From contig CALUKX010000013.1 in assembly GCA_944321335.1 (NCBI GenBank), forward strand, positions 1 through 48,692: DNA of 48,692 nt, written 5' to 3'. The position numbers and the translations under genes were made by a program. Below the pieces are notes generated by a model that was not told the DNA's origin, did no database searches, and saw nothing but the letters and a program-made list of their open reading frames with translations. This DNA is from an uncultured Phocaeicola sp. (GTDB lineage: Bacteria; Bacteroidota; Bacteroidia; Bacteroidales; Bacteroidaceae). Positions 35,461 to 43,387 of this stretch are shown piece after piece (the first letter of the stretch is position 1; every line of letters starts with the position of its first letter).

Positions 35461-36168
35461 ATGGAAATAAAAATAGAACAACTAAAGAAATGCTACGGCT
35501 CGCACGTGGCTCTGGATATCGACAACTATACCATACCTGAAGGTAAGATTGTGGGACTCGTAGGAAACAACGGAGCCGGAAAAACTACCCTCTTCCGTCT
35601 CATCCTCGACCTGCTGAAAGCCGATCAGGGAAACGTATGCATCGGTGATATCAACGTGGCGGAAAGCGAAAAATGGAAAGACTATACAGGAGCCTATATG
35701 GACGAAAGTTTTCTCATCGACTATCTGACTCCTGAAGAATACTTCTACTTTGTAGGCAAGATGTGCGGGCTCGACAAAGCGACCGTAGAGGAACGTACCG
35801 CTCCTTACGAACGTTTCATGAACGGTGAAATTCTCGGACAGAAGAAACTCATCCGCAACCTCTCTGCCGGAAACAAGCAGAAAGTAGGTATCGTGGCAGC
35901 TTTGCTCAACCATCCGCAACTGCTGATACTTGACGAGCCGTTCAACTTCCTCGACCCGAGTTCGCAATCGGCCTTGAAACATCTTCTCCGCAACTATCAC
36001 GAACAGACCCAAGCCACCATTCTCGTATCGAGCCACAACCTAAACCACACGGTCGATATCAGTTCAAAAATCATTCTGCTGGAACATGGGAAAATAGCAC
36101 GTGATATCGAAAATGTAGATGGAAACGCTGAAATGGAACTCGAAACCTATTTCGAGATCAATGATTAA
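35461..36168 (+). CDS. ABC transporter ATP-binding protein
   Basis: 235 aa. Walker A is GNNGAGKTT (35-43), Walker B LLILDEPF near 160, the H-loop is His near 190 (SSHNLNHT). The signature motif reads LSAGNKQKV rather than LSGGQ, as in some BcrA/NatA-type exporters. A longer frame runs back into the permease gene, but the ATG at 35461 begins at MEIKIEQLKKCYG, the normal ABC N-terminus. It partners the DUF5687 permease just upstream. Confidence 0.93.
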   Translation: MEIKIEQLKKCYGSHVALDIDNYTIPEGKIVGLVGNNGAGKTTLFRLILDLLKADQGNVCIGDINVAESEKWKDYTGAYMDESFLIDYLTPEEYFYFVGKMCGLDKATVEERTAPYERFMNGEILGQKKLIRNLSAGNKQKVGIVAALLNHPQLLILDEPFNFLDPSSQSALKHLLRNYHEQTQATILVSSHNLNHTVDISSKIILLEHGKIARDIENVDGNAEMELETYFEIND

Positions 36169-36212
36169 AGCCAAACGGGGTTTAGCCGAACGATAAACTT
36201 CCCTATTGCATC

Positions 36213-36287
36213 AAACTCCCTCTGTAGCCCTTGTCGGAATACTTCGACATAGGAAACAGAGGGAGTTTCTTATAAATAAACCTTAAA
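36213..36287 (+). terminator. terminator of the M16-ABC operon plus AT-rich 17-mer
   Basis: AAACTCCCTCTGT (36213-36225) and complement (36256-36268) with an inner TGTCG/CGACA stem, followed by TTTCT. Then TATAAATAAACCTTAAA (36271-36287), identical to 30040-30056. Nothing else is recognised in the gap up to 36365. Confidence 0.8.
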
Positions 36288-36365
36288 ATAACACAGATAC
36301 ACGCCGAGAAGTTTAAAATTTTCAAATTCCGATATACCACCATATATCTCTTTCAGCTTTTATAC

Positions 36366-36373
36366 TATATTTG
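36366..36373 (+). promoter_or_regulatory. -7 promoter element of the NlpC/P60 gene
   Basis: TATATTTG fits TAnnTTTG, 26 bp before the ATG at 36400. Confidence 0.5.
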
Positions 36374-36399
36374 TTGTATAATGTTTTGAGAATCTAATT

Positions 36400-36930
36400 A
36401 TGCACCGACACACACACACATCAGGCAGACTCGTCCTAATCGGATTGTTATTGACACTTATCCTATCTTCCTGCGGTACACGTGCTCCACGTTACGACTA
36501 CATTGCACTGGCTCAAGCGGCTATCCGACTTGACATGGATATAGACATGGAGGACAATCACAAACTGTACATCGAATCTTCACAATGGATAGGTGTTCCT
36601 TACCGACTGGGAGGAAATACCAAGAAAGGTGTGGATTGTTCGGGCCTCACAGTCAACATCTATAAAACAGTATACAAAAAGAAACTGAAACGGAATTCTG
36701 ACCAGCAACGTACCGAAAACTGCAGCAAAGTGAGCAAACGGAACCTGCAGGAAGGCGATCTTGTATTCTTCCATAACGGACGCAATAAGAAGAAAGCCAA
36801 CCATGTGGGTATTTATCTAAAGGACAACCGTTTCATCCATGCCAGCAACTCGGGAGTAATCATCAGCAGCCTGAACGAATCGTATTACAAGAAATACTGG
36901 TTGCAGGGTGGTCGCGTAAAAGGACTATAA
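36400..36930 (+). CDS. NlpC/P60 lipoprotein, cell-wall endopeptidase
   Basis: 176 aa. A lipobox (LILSSC) puts the lipidated residue at Cys25. The C40 peptidase domain spans about 57-175 with Cys80 in GVDCSGL, His135 in NHVGIYL and His147 in FIHASN as the likely Cys-His-His triad. Such enzymes cut the D-Glu-to-diamino-acid bond in peptidoglycan peptides. An unusual His/Thr-rich start (MHRHTHTSGR) precedes the hydrophobic stretch. The next gene follows after 10 bp. Confidence 0.9.
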   Translation: MHRHTHTSGRLVLIGLLLTLILSSCGTRAPRYDYIALAQAAIRLDMDIDMEDNHKLYIESSQWIGVPYRLGGNTKKGVDCSGLTVNIYKTVYKKKLKRNSDQQRTENCSKVSKRNLQEGDLVFFHNGRNKKKANHVGIYLKDNRFIHASNSGVIISSLNESYYKKYWLQGGRVKGL

Positions 36931-36940
36931 GTACAACACA

Positions 36941-38023
36941 ATGAAACGCCCCAAAATAGTCATCAATAGTCTTACCGTTCTTCTGCTTACGGCCGGCACT
37001 CCTATCGCCGCCCAAAACACGAAAGAAGAACCGGAAATCAAGCTCAACGATGATGCCGTACGCATGATCCAGTTCGATTTCAACCAGCAACCGGAGGACA
37101 AGGTACAAAAAATGCTTGAAGCCCCGATAGAGAAACGTTGGATGAAGTTCAAGGAAGATCTGGCGATGCAACGCAGCATGACGGATACCACTACAATTAA
37201 GAAACCCGACGGATGGATCCGTCCCGAACCATATACCATCTGGACCCGTTTCGGAGAAGATCCCGTTTACGATGTCATCGTAGGAGGACGTTCGATGGAG
37301 TATGAGATATACTGGACAATAAACCCCAACCTTCCCGATTACGAAGAGTTCGGAAAAAGTATTCAACCAAGTACCGGAACAATGTACCGCATGAATACGG
37401 CTCCGGTAGGTCCGAGTCTAACTATCGGTGGCCTCGATTTCCTGGGTTTCATCTACGACAATTTCACCCGCACAGGACGTATGCTCCGTCACAACCGGAA
37501 GCATGCCAATGCATGGAAGATATACAAGGACTACCGGCCCACAGCAGCCGACAGTGCCAAATTCCCTTCCTTCCTACGCCCTATACCACCGGTTATCGCT
37601 TCGGCTGATACCTTACCCGAAAAACAAGAAACGGAAGAGGCAACATTCGGAAGTGATCAATATACCCGTATGTATATGCTCGAACAGCAAGCCCCTGTAT
37701 TGAGGACTGAATTCACCACACACAAACTGCTCCCGATATATCCTACGACAACGGATACTATCATCCGACAGTCAAATATCGAAACGCAAGCGGCATCCGT
37801 ATCATCGGGAAAGAAAAAATCATCGAAGAAAAACAAACAGGAAAAGGCCAAAGACCAACCCGAAGAAGCCGAGTCACGCTTCTCATACTACATCCGCCAG
37901 CGCATGAAAGAAGATTCAATCCGGCGACAGGAAGAACTCCGAATGATGAAACAGAGAAAGGAAAGAAGCAACTTATACGATGTCCAGAAACAAATCCAAC
38001 GTATCAAGGACGAACAGAACTGA
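36941..38023 (+). CDS. secreted protein, possibly DUF4858
   Basis: 360 aa. Signal peptide ends near IAA-Gln25. The middle is a globular region with YDVIVGGRSMEYEIYW; after about residue 285 a long Lys/Glu/Gln-rich charged tail follows, likely helical or coiled coil. I think it is DUF4858, not firmly. It forms an operon with the NlpC/P60 gene (10 bp), so a cell-envelope role is plausible. Function unknown. Confidence 0.65.
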   Translation: MKRPKIVINSLTVLLLTAGTPIAAQNTKEEPEIKLNDDAVRMIQFDFNQQPEDKVQKMLEAPIEKRWMKFKEDLAMQRSMTDTTTIKKPDGWIRPEPYTIWTRFGEDPVYDVIVGGRSMEYEIYWTINPNLPDYEEFGKSIQPSTGTMYRMNTAPVGPSLTIGGLDFLGFIYDNFTRTGRMLRHNRKHANAWKIYKDYRPTAADSAKFPSFLRPIPPVIASADTLPEKQETEEATFGSDQYTRMYMLEQQAPVLRTEFTTHKLLPIYPTTTDTIIRQSNIETQAASVSSGKKKSSKKNKQEKAKDQPEEAESRFSYYIRQRMKEDSIRRQEELRMMKQRKERSNLYDVQKQIQRIKDEQN

Positions 38024-38037
38024 TACACCACCGATAA

Positions 38038-38082
38038 AAAAGCATCCCGAACCTCCTCCAGCAGGAAATTCGGGATGCTTTT
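38038..38082. terminator. bidirectional terminator between convergent genes
   Basis: AAAAGCATCCCGAA (38038-38051) and complement (38069-38082), 17-nt loop. A-tract on one side and T-tract on the other serve both strands; it lies 14 bp beyond the plus-strand stop and 23 bp from the minus-strand stop. Confidence 0.8.
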
Positions 38083-38104
38083 CACATATCATGTATATCC
38101 GCCA

Positions 38105-38479
38105 TCATTTCTTGAACACGAAATATACAGCCAGAATCAGGCAAACGAATGCCGCCAGATGATTCCATCTCAATTCAAGCTTGAAAGCGATCATTGAAAA
38201 AACGGTAAACACAGCCAAAGTGACCACTTCCTGAATCACCTTCAACTGCATGATATCGAACGGACCTCCGTTATCCTTGAAACCGATACGGTTGGCAGGA
38301 ACCTGCAGACAATACTCGAAAAAAGCGATCGCCCAACTGAAAGCGATAACCCCGATCAAAGGCAAGGCAGCAAACCAGCTGAACTCCTCGCGCATTTTCA
38401 GATGACCGTACCATGCCAATGTCATGAATATGTTCGAAAAAATCAGCAGTACGATCGAATAAATACCTTGTGACAACAT
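38105..38479 (-). CDS. DUF486 (DMT-like) small membrane protein
   Basis: 124 aa with four predicted transmembrane helices (about 5-25, 36-54, 77-97, 105-123) and the FFEYCLQVPANRIG motif between helices 2 and 3 that marks DUF486. These are half-size relatives of EamA transporters and would dimerise. Substrate unknown. It is 41 bp downstream of the TtcA-like gene, probably one transcript. Confidence 0.85.
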   Translation of the reverse strand: MLSQGIYSIVLLIFSNIFMTLAWYGHLKMREEFSWFAALPLIGVIAFSWAIAFFEYCLQVPANRIGFKDNGGPFDIMQLKVIQEVVTLAVFTVFSMIAFKLELRWNHLAAFVCLILAVYFVFKK

Positions 38480-38520
38480 TTTCTATCTTTAAATTACATT
38501 TAATACAAACTTCAACCCCT

Positions 38521-39273
38521 TCAAGGTTTCTCCACCTCTTCGGGCAACAGATCCGACTGAATATTGTTCATGCTCCCCCACAAGCTGTAACGCGCTTCGG
38601 GATTCATGCGTTCAAGCGTATGCAATACTTCCTTCATATCGGAGCGGTGCGAATCCTTCTCGTACGGGCAATTCTTGATCTGTTTCCGATATCCTCTAAC
38701 CATAGCCAGTTCCACCAGATCGGTTTCGTGTACCAGACACATCGGCCGGATGATGGTCATATCGAACTTCCGCATCACCAGTTTGGGAGGCATTGTACTG
38801 AAAGCCCCCTGAAAAGTCATGTTCATGAGCAACGTCTCCAGAATATCGTCCATGTGATGCCCCAACGCAATCTTGTTGCACCCCTGCTCCTTGGCGATGG
38901 TAAAAAGCGCCTTCCGACGGTTCCACGAACACAGAAAACACGGCGACTTACGGGTATCGGTCGACGGGTCGAACGAAGTCTCATACGGCACGAAAGATAC
39001 ACCGAGCGATTCAGCAAACTCCTTCAGATACGTCATATCCGACTCGTAAGCAATGTTCGTCATCACCACATGAGCCGCTACCACCGAAAACCTCGGCTTA
39101 TAGATACGCGAACGTCGGGCAAGCAGTTCCAGCAAGGCGAGCGAATCTTTCCCGCCCGACAATCCCACCAGAATCCTGTCGCCCTCTTCAATCAGTCCGT
39201 ACTGCACCACGCCTTTGTTGAAACGCTTCTCGATGCGACGCACCAGTTTATCCTCTTCAGTCGGTTTTCCCAT
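38521..39273 (-). CDS. TtcA-like tRNA 2-thiocytidine synthetase
   Basis: 250 aa. The PP-loop ATP motif is SGGKDS (39-44); a Cys pair is in PCFLCSWNRR (Cys112, Cys115), the iron-sulfur/thiolation motif of the TtcA/TtuA group; GHHMDD (about 138-143) follows. TtcA puts sulfur on cytidine-32 of tRNAs. Length is shorter than E. coli TtcA (311) but usual for this branch. Target tRNA not certain. Confidence 0.88.
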   Translation of the reverse strand: MGKPTEEDKLVRRIEKRFNKGVVQYGLIEEGDRILVGLSGGKDSLALLELLARRSRIYKPRFSVVAAHVVMTNIAYESDMTYLKEFAESLGVSFVPYETSFDPSTDTRKSPCFLCSWNRRKALFTIAKEQGCNKIALGHHMDDILETLLMNMTFQGAFSTMPPKLVMRKFDMTIIRPMCLVHETDLVELAMVRGYRKQIKNCPYEKDSHRSDMKEVLHTLERMNPEARYSLWGSMNNIQSDLLPEEVEKP

Positions 39274-39295
39274 ATCTCAACTTACAAAAACTTGG

Positions 39296-39303
39296 CAAAA
39301 TTA
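39296..39303 (-). promoter_or_regulatory. -7 promoter element of the TtcA-like gene
   Basis: TAATTTTG on the minus strand, 22 bp before the start at 39273. Confidence 0.45.
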
Positions 39304-39376
39304 CATCAAAAAACCGATTCGGGAAAGAATTTGAAAAATAGAATGCCGAAATACTTCGAAATTCGAATAAACTTCG

Positions 39377-39384
39377 TATTTTTG
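39377..39384 (+). promoter_or_regulatory. -7 promoter element of the TPR-NfeD-floA operon
   Basis: TATTTTTG fits TAnnTTTG, 33 bp before the ATG at 39418. Confidence 0.5.
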
Positions 39385-39417
39385 AAAAAAGCTTCAATAT
39401 TACAACACGAAAAAACC

Positions 39418-40839
39418 ATGAAAAAAAGATACGTTATTGCACTTCTGACTCTCTGTCTTGCAGGGTCGGCCTATTCACAAACCTTGGAGCAAGCCAGAAA
39501 CTGGTTCAGCAAAGGAGAGTTCGCCAAAGCGAAACCGGTTTTCAAGAAACTGGTCAAACAATCTCCTTCGAATACCAACTACAATTTCTGGTACGGTGCC
39601 TGTTGTTATGAAACCGGCGATTTGAAAGAAGCGCTCCCCTATCTGAAGAAAAGTGCCGAACGCAAGGTTATCAACGCCTACCTGTATCTGGGCAGATACT
39701 ATTACGACATCTACAGATTCGATGATGCCATCAGCAACCTGGAGGAAAACATTTCCTGGTTGGAAAAGAAAAAACTCGACACATCGAAATCGGAAGCGTT
39801 GCTCGAACGTACCCGAATGGCAGCCCGAATGCTGAGAGGAACCGAAAATGTGGCTGTCATCGACAGTTTCGTTGTCGATAAGGCCGATTTCCTTTCGGCC
39901 TACAAGCTCAGTAAGGAAACCGGTAGCTTTACCGCCAATGAAGACGGTACTACCACCGAATATGTAAACGAATTGGAAGACAAGAAATTTCTGGCTATCA
40001 AGCATCCGGAAAAGGGATATCGACTCTATTCGCAGATCAAGATGATCGACAAGTGGAGCGATATCGATATGCTGAAGGGACTGAGCGATGGCGGTACACG
40101 GAAGAATCTGAACTATCCGTTCATGTCGTCCGACGGTATAACGCTTTACTATGCCGCCCAAGGTGATGAAAGTCTAGGAGGATACGACATCTTCGTAACC
40201 CGATTCAATCCGGGAACCGGAAAGTTTCTTGTGCCCGACAATATCGGTATGCCGTTCAACTCACCGTCCAATGATTATCTGTATGTGATTGATGAATACA
40301 ACAACCTAGGATGGTTCGCTTCCGACCGCTACCAACCCGAAGACAAGGTATGTGTCTATGTTTTCGCTCCGAACGAATCGAAGGAAGTATACGATTACGA
40401 AAACACACCTTCCAAGCAAATTATTGCAGCGGCAAGCCTGCGTTCCATCAAATCGACATGGAACAAGAGCAATGCCGACAAGCTTCGTATCGCCCGCCAA
40501 CAGTTGGCACAGATCATGTACGGACAGGACAAGCAGAAGAAAAGAAGCGATTTCCGTTTCGTAGTGAACGAAAACGCCATCTATCACAGCGTCAAAGACT
40601 TCAAGTCGGACAAGGCACGTGATATGTTCAAGGAACTGCAACAGCTTGAGAAAGACCTTTTCGAGCTGGAAGAATCGCTAGACGAAATGCGTACCGACTA
40701 CAAGAAAGCAAATAAGGCTGAAAAGGAAAGTATGGCACCTGCTATCCTCGACAAGGAAGACCGTGTAAAGGGACTCCGTGAGGAAATCGGCATGCTGACC
40801 AACGATATCCGTACAGTTGAAATCAAGACAATCCAATAA
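39418..40839 (+). CDS. secreted TPR / PD40 beta-propeller protein
   Basis: 473 aa. Signal peptide ends SAYS before Gln21. Tetratricopeptide-like repeats occupy about 22-130 (AKPVFKKLVKQSP, EALPYLKKSAERK); PD40/WD40-like beta-propeller motifs occupy about 225-320 (NYPFMSSDGITLYYAA, GGYDIFVTRFNPGTG); the end is charged coiled coil (400-473). The OmpA domain often fused to this layout is missing. Envelope-associated, function unknown. It leads an operon with nfeD, floA and a nucleoside phosphorylase. A longer frame upstream is the antisense of the TtcA-like gene and is ignored. Confidence 0.8.
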   Translation: MKKRYVIALLTLCLAGSAYSQTLEQARNWFSKGEFAKAKPVFKKLVKQSPSNTNYNFWYGACCYETGDLKEALPYLKKSAERKVINAYLYLGRYYYDIYRFDDAISNLEENISWLEKKKLDTSKSEALLERTRMAARMLRGTENVAVIDSFVVDKADFLSAYKLSKETGSFTANEDGTTTEYVNELEDKKFLAIKHPEKGYRLYSQIKMIDKWSDIDMLKGLSDGGTRKNLNYPFMSSDGITLYYAAQGDESLGGYDIFVTRFNPGTGKFLVPDNIGMPFNSPSNDYLYVIDEYNNLGWFASDRYQPEDKVCVYVFAPNESKEVYDYENTPSKQIIAAASLRSIKSTWNKSNADKLRIARQQLAQIMYGQDKQKKRSDFRFVVNENAIYHSVKDFKSDKARDMFKELQQLEKDLFELEESLDEMRTDYKKANKAEKESMAPAILDKEDRVKGLREEIGMLTNDIRTVEIKTIQ

Positions 40840-40855
40840 CCCCAAATACAACCTC

Positions 40856-41326
40856 ATGGAAATACTGATCATAGCCGCACTTATCATAGCGGGACTGGTT
40901 TTCTTCGCAATCGAAGTATTCCTCATCCCGGGCATCAGTCTGGCCGGTCTGGCCTCGGCTGCGAGCCTGATCTATGCGGTTTACTATGCCTTCGCCAACG
41001 TCAGTCCGACGGCAGGAACCGTAACCCTCTTCATCTCCGCTTTCGGCGTCATCGGCGTGATTATCTGGTTCATGCGTTCGAAGACAGTCGACCGCCTTTC
41101 GCTCAAGAAATCCATCGACTACAAACCCAATCCACTGGAAGACATCGACCTGAAAATCGGTGATACAGGAGTATCCGTAACCCGTCTTACCCTTATCGGT
41201 AATGCCGAATTCAACGGACACATCATCGAAGTGCAGTCGGCCGACGGATTCATCGACGAACATACTCCGATTAAGGTAATCCGTATCAAAGACGGAACCG
41301 TATATGTACAACGCACAAACAACTAA
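40856..41326 (+). CDS. short NfeD-family membrane protein
   Basis: 156 aa. Three transmembrane helices (about 3-22, 26-48, 54-74), then a C-terminal OB-fold NfeD domain (about 100-155, IGDTGVSVTRLTLIGNAEFNG). It lacks the ClpP-like serine protease domain of long NfeD proteins. NfeD and flotillin genes are commonly paired and their products interact in membrane microdomains; floA follows after 26 bp. ATG at 40856 chosen because the first helix begins right after it. Confidence 0.88.
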   Translation: MEILIIAALIIAGLVFFAIEVFLIPGISLAGLASAASLIYAVYYAFANVSPTAGTVTLFISAFGVIGVIIWFMRSKTVDRLSLKKSIDYKPNPLEDIDLKIGDTGVSVTRLTLIGNAEFNGHIIEVQSADGFIDEHTPIKVIRIKDGTVYVQRTNN

Positions 41327-41352
41327 TTACTCACACTTAAATCAATACTGTT

Positions 41353-42369
41353 ATGGAAATGGAATACAGTTTCAACTTCTTTCCCATTACACTGACAATA
41401 GTGGTAGCCATCATCATTCTGGTGATATTCTTCCACTATGTGCCATTCTTTCTCTGGCTTTCTGCCAAGGTATCGGGCGTAAAAATATCGCTCATACAAC
41501 TCTTCATGATGCGCATCCGTAAGGTTCCTCCCTACACCATCGTGCCCGCCATGATCGAAGCACACAAGGCCGGACTGAGCGACATTACGCGCGACGACCT
41601 CGAAGCGCACTATATGGCAGGCGGACACATCGAACGGGTGGTACACGCTCTGGTTTCCGCATCGAAAGCCAACATCGAACTGACATTCAAGATGGCTACC
41701 AGTATCGACCTTGCCGGTCGTGACGTGTTCGAAGCCGTTCAGATGTCGGTCAACCCGAAAGTCATCGATACACCGCCGGTAACCGCCGTTGCCAAAGACG
41801 GTATCCAGCTCATCGCCAAGGCCCGTGTAACCGTACGTGCCAACATCCGCCAGCTGGTGGGTGGTGCCGGTGAAGATACTGTACTGGCCCGTGTAGGCGA
41901 AGGCATCGTATCATCCATCGGTTCGTCAGAAAACCACAAGTCGGTACTCGAAAATCCCGATTCCATCTCGAAGCTTGTACTCCGCAAAGGACTTGACGCC
42001 GGAACTGCATTCGAGATTCTATCCATCGATATCGCCGACATTGATATAGGCCGTAACATTGGTGCATCGCTGCAGATCGACCAAGCCAATGCCGACAAGA
42101 ACATTGCACAGGCGAAAGCCGAAGAGCGTAGAGCGATGGCCGTAGCCCTCGAACAGGAAATGAAAGCCAAGGCCGAAGAAGCACGTGCCAACGTAATCCA
42201 GGCTGAAGCCGAAGTTCCGAAAGCAATGGCTGAAGCCTTCCGTAGCGGAAACCTCGGTATCATGGACTACTATCGCATGAAGAACATCCAGGCCGATACC
42301 TGCATGCGCGAAAGCATTGCACATCCCGAAAGCGACAAATCGCAGGGACATGTGCCACTCGACAGATGA
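41353..42369 (+). CDS. floA: flotillin-like protein FloA
   Basis: 338 aa, matching FloA (YqfA). One N-terminal membrane hairpin (about 10-40, [16 protein letters not shown]), a PHB/SPFH domain (about 45-210) with [21 protein letters not shown], and an Ala/Glu-rich coiled coil (about 240-300, [20 protein letters not shown]). It assembles membrane microdomains and affects fluidity and cell-wall synthesis in Firmicutes. Paired with NfeD upstream. Confidence 0.93.
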   Translation: MEMEYSFNFFPITLTIVVAIIILVIFFHYVPFFLWLSAKVSGVKISLIQLFMMRIRKVPPYTIVPAMIEAHKAGLSDITRDDLEAHYMAGGHIERVVHALVSASKANIELTFKMATSIDLAGRDVFEAVQMSVNPKVIDTPPVTAVAKDGIQLIAKARVTVRANIRQLVGGAGEDTVLARVGEGIVSSIGSSENHKSVLENPDSISKLVLRKGLDAGTAFEILSIDIADIDIGRNIGASLQIDQANADKNIAQAKAEERRAMAVALEQEMKAKAEEARANVIQAEAEVPKAMAEAFRSGNLGIMDYYRMKNIQADTCMRESIAHPESDKSQGHVPLDR

Positions 42370-42390
42370 CAAACCATTTATAAGAAGAAT

Positions 42391-43269
42391 ATGAAAAAAT
42401 ATTTTGCACCCTCCGAACTCATCATCAACGACGACGGTTCGGTATTCCATCTGCATGTAAAGCCCGAACAGCTTGCCGACAAGGTAATCCTTGTAGGCGA
42501 CCCGGGTCGTGTAGCGCTGGTGGCATCTCACTTCGAGAATAAAGAGTGCGAAGTAGAGAGCCGTGAGTTCCGTACGGTAACCGGCACCTACCAAGGCAAA
42601 CGTATCACCGTAATATCGACCGGTATCGGCTGCGACAACATCGATATCGTAATGAATGAAGTAGATGCATTGGCCAATATCGATTTCAAGACCCGTGAAG
42701 AAAAAGACCAGTTACGCACGTTGGAGATTGTCCGCATAGGGACCTGTGGCGGCTTGCAGCCATACACCCCGACCGGCACCTTCATCTGCTCCGTCAAATC
42801 GGTCGGATTCGATGGTCTGCTCAACTTCTACGAAGGTCGTAACGCCGTATGCGACCTTCCATTCGAACGTGCCCTGATTGAACATCTGGGATGGACAGGC
42901 AACATGTGTGCCGCATATCCCTATGTTATTGACGCCGACAAGGAACTGGCAGACCGCATAGCCGGAAGCGACATGGTACGTGGCGTAACCATCGCCTGCG
43001 GAGGATTCTTCGGTCCTCAAGGCCGTCAGCTCCGAGTGCCGCTTGCCGACCCTCATCAGAATGAAAAGGTGGAGAGCTTCGAATATAAAGGCTACCGAAT
43101 CACCAACTTCGAAATGGAAAGCTCGGCCCTTGCCGGACTTGCCAAACTGATGGGACACAAGGCAACCACCGCCTGCATGGTCATCGCCAACCGTGTAGCC
43201 AAGGAAGCCAATACAGGTTACAAGAACCAGATAGACGATCTCATCAAGCTGGTATTGGAACGAATCTGA
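42391..43269 (+). CDS. nucleoside phosphorylase, uridine phosphorylase-like
   Basis: 292 aa, PNP/UDP family. Phosphate-binding LVGDPGRV (34-41), RIGTCGGLQ near 115, and NFEMESSALAG near 245, the sugar-binding motif of uridine phosphorylases. It splits a nucleoside (uridine likely) into base and ribose-1-phosphate in salvage. Last gene of the TPR-nfeD-floA operon, 21 bp after floA; a functional link is not evident. Confidence 0.88.
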   Translation: MKKYFAPSELIINDDGSVFHLHVKPEQLADKVILVGDPGRVALVASHFENKECEVESREFRTVTGTYQGKRITVISTGIGCDNIDIVMNEVDALANIDFKTREEKDQLRTLEIVRIGTCGGLQPYTPTGTFICSVKSVGFDGLLNFYEGRNAVCDLPFERALIEHLGWTGNMCAAYPYVIDADKELADRIAGSDMVRGVTIACGGFFGPQGRQLRVPLADPHQNEKVESFEYKGYRITNFEMESSALAGLAKLMGHKATTACMVIANRVAKEANTGYKNQIDDLIKLVLERI

Positions 43270-43288
43270 TAAACGAACATTTCTATCT

Positions 43289-43339
43289 TGTCATTTAGAG
43301 GAAGGAGCACAGAGATGCCGTACCTCTAAATGACATTTT
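43289..43339 (+). terminator. terminator after the nucleoside phosphorylase
   Basis: TGTCATTTAGAGG (43289-43301) and complement (43323-43335), 21-nt loop, then TTTTATTTTC. Confidence 0.85.
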
Positions 43340-43364
43340 ATTTTCTGTCCACCCGAAAAATCCG

Positions 43365-43372
43365 TATCTTTG
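43365..43372 (+). promoter_or_regulatory. -7 promoter element of mnmE
   Basis: TATCTTTG. It overlaps an in-frame ATG at 43370, so translation must begin later, at 43388 or 43394. Confidence 0.6.
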
Positions 43373-43387
43373 CATAAACAACCGAAA

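Noticed and set aside
38470-39417. 316 open codons joined in frame to the TPR/PD40 gene
   Set aside because: They are the antisense of the TtcA-like gene. The signal peptide beginning at 39418 and the -7 element at 39377 fix the true start.
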